From contig OX421505.1 of NCBI GenBank assembly GCA_949126835.1, positions 10,387,283-10,451,282 of the forward strand: a stretch of DNA of 64,000 nucleotides, read 5' to 3'. The notes beneath the pieces are model-generated. The model saw only the letters and a list, made by a program, of their open reading frames with translations, did no database searches and had not been told where the DNA came from. Origin of the DNA: Anisus vortex. Lineage: Eukaryota; Mollusca; Gastropoda; Planorbidae. Numbering within the stretch: the first letter of the stretch is position 1; each line of letters opens with the position of its first letter. A program made the position numbers and the translations under genes. Of this stretch, positions 50,301-59,300 are shown one piece after another.

Positions 50301-53300
50301 AAGAATCAATAAGAATCAATAAGAATATCAATTCAAAATAAATATTGTGAAGATATATATTCATAATTACCATTATGAAAATGACAATTGCAAAAATATG
50401 AAACTGAGGTTAGTATTATATTAATCTTAGTGTATAAACTAATAAATGTTGTATGAAAAATTTTTTTTTCATGGAATCTATTTAGATTTTGTGAGATAAA
50501 GATAATAGATAATCTCGACAGCCTTGATGAGTATTTAGCATAATAATTATCGATACACATCACTGATATCCAATAGTTTATCTCAGTATTACTGAAGTTG
50601 ATTAGACAATACCTATGGATAGTTGTCTATGACTAATTGTCATATAAACATTAGACATTATTCTTTGTGTCATATTTCTGCCTATAAATATGTTTTTTGA
50701 TTGTTTGTACATATATTAAATGAATTTTTTTTTCTCTATGTATTATTAAATGAATGATTACATGCATTAATTAAGATTAAGATAATTTTTTTTCCATTAT
50801 TGTAAACATTTTTCGTATCAAAAATAATAATAAATTATTATTTTTTCTCTGTGGTTGGGGGGTATGCTATGAAGCCATAAAATAATATATAGGTAGTAGC
50901 TATATTAATAATTAAAAAGTCGAAATAAAACCCATTTTTGGATATTAAGAAAACCTATATCGGAAGTAGATATAGTCAAGTGACTGTCCATGCGGTCGGC
51001 AGTCTTTTCTCATAACTCACAAGGAACGCAGGCATTATTTTAGACTCAGGAAAAATAAATAAAATTGTGTATTATGTTGATACTATAAAGCTATATTTGT
51101 TCATTGGATGTGAAGTGTCAACTGTTAATGAATTGTTATTAAATAATATGCTGCAATAAGTCGTTCTTTTATTATTTACAAGTTTGGAATTTATATTGTG
51201 GTGATGTCGTCCATTTTGATGTTCAAATCAATCAAATAATTCAGCTACTGCAACTCAAATACTCTGAGAAGACTGGTGGTAATGTTTGATAGTCCAATAA
51301 TAATAATAGGACATCAACAGTCAGGTACCCATCAGAGCTGGCTTGACTCAAGGACACCCTCATGACCACGGAAAAAATCGTAGCATTCACTAGGATTTAA
51401 TACCCAGGACCTTTGGTATGCTGCCACTCTTCTACGATGCCCCATTATTTTTCAGAATCCCAGTACCAAATGAGTATTAGTAGCAACTTGGGAGTTTCGC
51501 TGTCATAAGCAAAGCTTTTTTTCTTAATAATCTCCCTTCCCTCTTCCCTTCCACTGACGGATAAAAAAATTTTTTTACAACAGTAGCAGTAGTTAGAACT
51601 TTAGTCAAACTGATTGTCCAAATTATGCATGAAAAAGTTTTATATGTATTGAAATAGAACATTAGTTTCTATTTTTTGAAACTATTAGTAAAGTACCCAT
51701 CTGACCTAATTGATGGGATTATTGGCCAATGAAACGTACGAGTTGATTTCCAGTGAGGCCCTACTTTAACATATTCATTGTTGTTTCTGAAGAATAAGCA
51801 AAAAATGTCAGAGGAACTCTTACCTTTGAGTCCCCATCATGTTTGGAGCCGGAGCATCCAGCGTAACATGGAGAGAAGTACATGACGTTGTCCCGGCCAC
51901 ACATGGGGAAGTAATCCTCCTCCTCACACCCACAGCCACGATTGCAGGAGTTGTTGAGTTCTTTCCCCATGAACATTGTGTTACTGAACAAAAGGGAGAA
52001 ACAGGCATTGTATTTACTGAGCAATAGAGAAAAACAGGCATTGTATTTACTGAACAAGAGAGAAACAGACATTGTGTTTACTGAACAATAGAGAGAAACA
52101 GACATTGTGTTTACTGGAGAATAGAGAGCAACATACCTTGTGTTACTGAAAAATAGAGTGAAACAGACATTGTGTTTACTGAATAATAGAGAGAAACAGA
52201 CACCATGTTACTGAACAAAAGGGAGGAACAGACATTGTATTTACTGAGCAATAGAGAAAAACAGACATTGTATTTACTGAACAAGAGAGAAACAGACATT
52301 GTATTTACTGAACAAGAGAGAAACAGACATTGTATTTACTGAACAAGAGAGCAACAGACATTGTGTTTACTGATGTTATACTGTAGTACTAATTATTCAA
52401 TAATCACTACTGATGAGGCATTTCTAAATCATTGGCAACCTGCCTTGAATCTACACCTTCAACAAGAACAACAAAAATACACAACATGTGTTTGAATTGG
52501 ACAACAGTATATTACACAGGGGATAGATAACATAAACAATTATACTTTTATATTAAGTCAGTAAATACAACATTTATTTGCTTTGTCCTAAGTTTGTAAA
52601 GTTTTGAGATAACTAATTAGCTCTATATCCTTTTTAGCCTAGAAACAAACCAGGAAAACCAGTAACTTAACATCATTTAAAACATTAATAAAAATGCAAG
52701 ACTAGACTCAGACCACGGATGAGCGTAGGACGCAATAATCTTCTTTATAGAAGGAGCGTCTGTAATGTATAAGATAAGATAAGAATTTTATTGGGTTCTT
52801 GCCCAATGTTAAAGGTGCTCTCTGAGCTTACATTATTGTTTGTTGGCAGGGCCATACAGATAGAATTATTATTATTACTTTTAAATATGTTCAGAATAAA
52901 TCATAGCTTTTTTTATTATAGTAATTTTCATTGAGTAAGGTTTCCATTGCAAAACATTATACTTAACAGGGCTAGGGAAAAGTTCATCTCTTTGATTGGA
53001 CATGTCTTACTAAGACATTGTGTGGCTAACAGAAAACTGTCATAGCAGGAAAAGACCCTATTGTGGGAGCATGTTTAAATTAAAATTGATAGTGATTGGA
53101 ATAGCAGGAATCCTAACCAAGACCCTCAGAGCTGCAAACCAACCTTGTGTGGGGAAAAGGTCTGTTGAGAGTCACAGCTGATTCACAATTTTTAATGTTT
53201 ACAGTGTTGGAATAAGTGTTTACTGGCGACACACATTTAACACAAAGGCAGAACAACAACAATGCACATCAGTGGTGCATTCGTTCAATTAGTCATCATA

Positions 53301-56300
53301 TGCAACAACATGAAGAGTTTTTCAAAGGCCCACTGACAAGATGCACTACACATGTATCCAGGCTGGTGCTAAATTAATGATGAATGTGTTAGTAGGTTAC
53401 AACAACATTAAATAGTTTCATTGCATTAGTCATCTAACAGACTCCCTCATGAAATTAGAACTAATAAACAAATCTTGTGATTGGCACCATTTGTGCAGTT
53501 TTGTTAGTAGTTTGGTAGGAGAGACTACTTACAAATCTATACTAAACATAGAGCTACAGATCTAAGATACAAAATTATACACAAAGGAGCTAACACATTT
53601 CTAATGTTATTAATACTGCAATCTTAGGATTTCAAAGTGAAAAGGGGGGGGGGGAGTGATTTGAATCATTCCTAAATTGTGTAATATAACTAACCTGGAC
53701 TTATCTGACAGCCTGTGAAATAAAGAACATGTTCTAAACATTTTAGTGCAAGCTTAGCACTTTGAAGTGTAGGACTATATTCATAGAGAATAACAAGGCA
53801 GAACAGGACTCAGACAAAGCAAGGTTCATCTGCACACCTGTGTAGCCTGGACTAAAACATTTTTATACAATATACGGGAACTTCAGGAACAATCAAGAGT
53901 GTCAAAAAAATAACTAAAATCATCACAAACCAATTTTCACTGGCATGTGTGAATTTTTTTTTCGTAAACTGGAATAAACTAGGAAAAAAAATTAGGGTGT
54001 GTTTTTAAGTAATTTAGAAAAAATATGTTGTGCGTTTTTATTTTACAATTTCTCAACTTAATTATGTGGTTGTTAACCTGTGAAAAAACAAAAGCTGTTT
54101 AGTCTTGTATAGTGAAAATCACAAACTTTCCCACACCTTGGTCAGTTTTTAAAAAATATCCCAAATTTGAAACAAAAATTTCCCAAAAGGTATAAACCCT
54201 GATATCAGAGTGTGAAAGAATGTGTAATCAACACATAATTTGTCTGACCATATATATAAATGTGCATGAAAAATTTATGTAAATCATTGGACACTCAATC
54301 AGTCTGTCGGTATACAAGTGTAAGGAAAATGTATATAGATTAACTTTACATAGTCTGACCACAAGAAAGTGTGATAATAAATTATATAAATCAGCTTACC
54401 TAACATCAGTCTGGCCATAGGAAAGCGTGACGCCTGCAAAAGGTCCCGTATCACACTCCATCAGAAGGGAGAACGCCAGACCGAACAGGACAAAAGACAT
54501 AATGGTGCACAGGCGAAGAATGCCCCTCACTTTCAGGTTGAACAATCGGACAATGAATCCCCCAGCAAACGTGGCGCCACCACCAGCTGGGACCACAGCT
54601 AACCCTGGAAAACAAAAGAAAAGAACATTTTCAAAGCTGAAATGGCTCTGGTGGATATTATAGGACTGTATTAAAAAAAATCTGTCCCCTTTCTTACTGT
54701 CCGTAAGTCACTTTTCTTATTTTATATGCAAGAACAAATGCATATGAATAAAAGTACTCTTCCTTCTTGAGTGGCACCCGACAATGGAATGGGTTTCCTG
54801 AACAAACCAGAAAAACCAGTAACTTATCATTAAAAACTCTAATAAAATACTAGACTAGACTCAAACCATGGGTAGGCATTGGCCGTAATAATGTTCTGTA
54901 TAGAAGTAGAGTATGAAACAGATAAGAGAAGAAAGTACTGACACTGACATAATCAGTTATCTGGATAATAACACATGTCATATTTGAATAAGACCCATAT
55001 GCCTATAAAAACAATAACAATTCAATACATTCAGATAGGCCTATTCTGTTTTTAAATGAAGTAATAATAATAATATTTGTTTAGCGCTGCCAACAAACAT
55101 AATATGTCAGCTCAGAGCGCATATTCGCTCAGAATAAAGTAAAAAAATTTATTGTAATATCAGCATAAAAAAATAATATCCCAGTTATCTTTTGCTCACA
55201 AGTAGGCTAGAACAATAAGTTCATTTTAGAAACAAATTCCCATTTTTTACTTTGCGAAAAGGATTTCAGGTATTATCAAGTTGGATTATCCTGATAATCC
55301 AAGAAAACTAAGATTCAGCTTTCTTGAATTTGAACCCAATGCCAACAGAATGCACAACAGCTAGGCCACTGCACCCCATGTAGGTTCATTAAAAAATATA
55401 TCTTTCAAAATGTCTTCACAAGCCCAAACCTTAGAGCAGAAAGGTATTTTTTGTTTCCGAATCATTAAGCACCGAAATTATCACTTCAAAAATATAAGTG
55501 ACTTTATGATCATTTAATCATACAATAACAACAATATTCTAAAATAGTATATGCCAAGCAAATATAGGAAAAAATGTAGATCCATTGAACTCACCTACAT
55601 ACAGTGCAGCTGTTCCTGCAGACACACCAAACTGATACTCTATGAACTTTGGCATGAAGGTAGAAAAGCCAGCCACCAGCACACCTGAAATACAGAGAAC
55701 AATATTGAAATTATTTTTATACAGGATACAATGTTCTGAGGTTACTTATGCATGTAAAATTAATAATGTACACATTAGTTATTCTATTGAGGTCTCAATG
55801 CAAAAATATCTCCCAAGAAGTTGAAGGAACTTTTAACCCTTACAGTCCCGGGCGCGTATATAGCGGAACTGAAGGCAGCATAGATAGAAGTAGGTCGGTA
55901 CGGGAAGGGTTAAAAAGCAGAGATCAAACATCACACTCTAGTAACATTTTACCCACAATGCCCTGTCCTAAGAAAAATCTATAAAGAAAATCAACACTTT
56001 TGCAAATTTAGTTCTTACATAAAAATTGTACCAATGAAAATTAAATGTTGAAATTAATATTTATGATACTGTCTTTAAAACTTGAAAACAAAGGATCAAC
56101 TTTGCATATATATAAAGATTTTATAAAGCTTTCCTCTTTTGCTTTAATCATCCATAAATCACTCATAAATTACAAATAAAATTCAAACATTTCCTCCCTT
56201 ATAATCAAATTTCTATAATTAAACCAACTGGCCTGGCAGCATCGTGCTGGGCAGGCCTAATGAAGGTCCTGGGTTTGAATTCTAGCGAAGGCTTGGATAT

Positions 56301-59300
56301 TTTCCCAGGGTCTGTGTCCCTCAGTTCACCCATCTCTGATGAGTATCTGACAAAGTAAAGTTGGCTGGGCATTTTACTGGCCACATACTCCCCTAGTATG
56401 CCATTCCATGGAAACCTGTAAACAGTGCTACCCAGGCCCTAAAGATCTAATCGGTCTCATGGGGAATACTTTATTCAACTATATTTATTTTTTTAAACGC
56501 TGGAGGTACAGCACAAGAAACAAGTATCTCACCATCCGCAGCCGCCGCTAAATTTATGAACATGAACGGAATGTTTGTGAGCAGAAGTTTGACAGAGAGG
56601 AGACAATCTTTTATCCCCAGATTTTTTCCAGTTTCATCTTTGCTTTTCATGGCCTGGGCCTCCTTGCCCCTTTCTGCCGCATATTTCTTGGACCCTGGAA
56701 GAACAAAAATGAAATGTGTCCAAGTTCTTTTAGATTAAAAAAGCATAAACCTTAAACACATTTTTTTTACGTCTCTTTTGGATAGAATGAAAACTCAAAA
56801 TGTTTTCATCCTCTATTTATATACTATACTTTATTATACATCTTATAAGTCTAGGCCTACAAATCTTAAAAAAAAACACAATCTATAATTTACCTTAACT
56901 CTTAAATTAGACTTCAGTTAATTAGGGTAGCATGTTATTAACTCTTTAACTATTGTCTATAAGTCCCTATCACAACAACTGGCTACAGGCAAAATCAAAT
57001 TGTTTTACACTTCTAGCGTTTGGGAACTGGTACTGTGTATTTTGTATATGTAGTTCTAAGAGGTGATTGATGAAAGTGCATGTCAGCAAAATTACAAATG
57101 CAACTGTATGGGAAAGGACAGCACATATTCCAGTAGAACAAGAAATACAAAAAAGGAGATGGAGATGGATAGGCCACACATTGAGGAAACCAACGACAAA
57201 CTTGACCAGACAAGCTCTTTTGTGGAATCCCCAAGGTGCAAGACGAAGAGGTAGACCAAAGAACACCTGGCGGAGGGAAGTAAAAAAGGATGTGCAGGTG
57301 ATCGGGAGAACTTGGAAGGAGTTGGAGAAGATAGCCAGAGACAGGAGGTCATGGAAAGAGATTGTTGATGGCCTATGCTCCACTAGGAGATGATAGTGGC
57401 GAAGAAGAAGAAGCATGTCAGCAAATAAACTTCAAAACTGCTTTCAATTTTTTTGTTTTTTTCTTTCTATATGGTAGTGAACATTTTTTATCAGTTTGAA
57501 AAAGTGAACCTGATTTCTCGCCCACCCACCCCACACACCCTCCCAAAAAAAAGTCAGGTCCCTATACAAAAAAAAATATATATTCAAATTTAAAATCTTC
57601 TTTGACAGAGGAATACATTTTTTTCAGATAGGCATATATCCAAATAAATATAAATTAAAGGGAGGAAACCTTTTTTTCCTCTCATCTCAAAAGAGGTATA
57701 TATACCTGGTAGTGCTGAAGGATATGCCAGCAGTGGCAGTGACAGGAGCACCCCAAAAGTTCCGCTGATCAAGAAACCGATCCACCAGGCCCCGACCCAT
57801 TTAGGATTGCTGGTGTCCAAACCAAGCCTGCAAGAATGCAATTTAAATATAAAGGTCATAAATTGAAACAACAGTCAAAACCAGTTTACAATAAAAAAAC
57901 TAGTACTATCAGAATGTGTTTGTTGCTCAATTTACAATCAAAACAAAACACAATGGAAAAAACTTAGACAATCTTATCTTATACATTACAGACGCTCCTT
58001 CTATAAAGAAGATTATTGCGTCCTACGCTCATCCGTGGTCCGAGTCTAGTCTTGCATTTTTATTAATGTTTTAAATGATGTTAGGTTATTGGTTTTCCTG
58101 GTTTGTTCAGGCAACCCATTCCATGCCCGAATGCCACTCGGGAAGAAAGAGTACTTATATGCATTTGTTCTCGCATAAGGGACAAGGAAGGTGTTTTTGT
58201 CTTTATGTTTATCTGAGCTTTGCAACAGATTGTTATTGGGTTGTATTTCTAAATTAGAGTTTAATATTTTAAACAACAGAACTACTCAGGCATCATGGGT
58301 ATCCTTAGGATTTTTTTCCAACACAAACCCAAACCCTAACCTAACATTGTTAACAAAGCAGACGCCAGATCTGTCATTCACTAGTTAATTAACACTTGTT
58401 TTAATTAACTAGAACTGCTGTTAGTTAATTAGCACTCATTTTAATTCATTAGCCTTCCTTTTAATTAGTTTGAATGCCAGTATTGATAATTAAATTGATA
58501 AACTTAAAGCATGTTACAATTCTCTTAAATGCTTTTCACTTTTGTATTTTCAATTTTAAATGCCAATTGTCTTTATTCTTTTATTTTATTTCTTATTTAT
58601 ATTTAAGTAATTTCATTAGGTTTTTAAAATTTGCTCGATACATTACTTCTTTTTACAAAAGTATAATTTTTACACAGAATATAGATCTAATAACTAAAGT
58701 AGGATAGGTAAAGAAAAATATCTTGTATGTTACAAACCCTCACTCTATACAGAAGATTGCGCCTTACTCTTATCTGTAGTTTGAGTCTAGTTTTGCATTT
58801 TGATTAGTGTTTTAAAAGATGTGAAGTTACTGCTTTACTTGGTTTGTTCAGGCAACCCATTTCATGCCCGGGTGCCACTCAGGAAGAAAGATTACTTATA
58901 TGCCTTTGTTCTTGCATATGGAATAAGAAAAATGTGTTTGACCTTATATTAAACTGAGAAAAATATTTTAAAAAGGTATGTACGTAGTTGGGTCAACTGT
59001 AATCTCTGTGTAGATGTTCAAGAACTCTGCGCCAACCATGTACCCAATGGCAGGTCCAATTATTGCACCTGTATAAAATATACCTGTAGAGAAAACATAA
59101 AAAAAAACAATATAAAAACAATGAATTAAAAACAATTTTTTCAAACTAAATTTGTTAATGCTGTCAACACATTCTACTGACCCCCATATAAGGATTTATA
59201 TACTTTGGGTAACTTTACTTTGCTCTATTTGGGATCATAATGGGGTCCAATTTATTGTGTTCAATCAAGGAGTGGCACTTATAAAAAAATTATTCTCTCT

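Larger units (their letters stand above)
44133..51319 (+). mobile_element. Non-autonomous Ty3/gypsy-type LTR retrotransposon, structurally intact
   Basis: A 7187-bp element with 455-bp LTRs (44133-44587, 50865-51319) that start TG and end CA and read as identical by eye. It is flanked by a 5-bp direct duplication GTCAG (44128-44132, 51320-51324). A primer binding site follows the left LTR and a G-rich tract precedes the right one. One 980-codon ORF occupies 46770-49712. The clade call rests on the protease DTGSS, the HHCC integrase finger and a GPF/Y-like module. RT, RNase H and most of the integrase core are missing, so it must use proteins of another element. It lies in an OATP intron, antisense to that gene, and inside a SINE copy. 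Confidence 0.93.

Noticed and set aside
51761..52105. A separate 114-codon gene starting upstream of OATP exon 8
   Set aside because: Its N-terminal part is the repeated acceptor array and its C-terminal part is OATP exon 8 plus intron read-through.
53643..53656. G-rich runs as G-quadruplex regulators
   Set aside because: Homopolymer G runs are scattered throughout the window; no position relative to a promoter supports a function.
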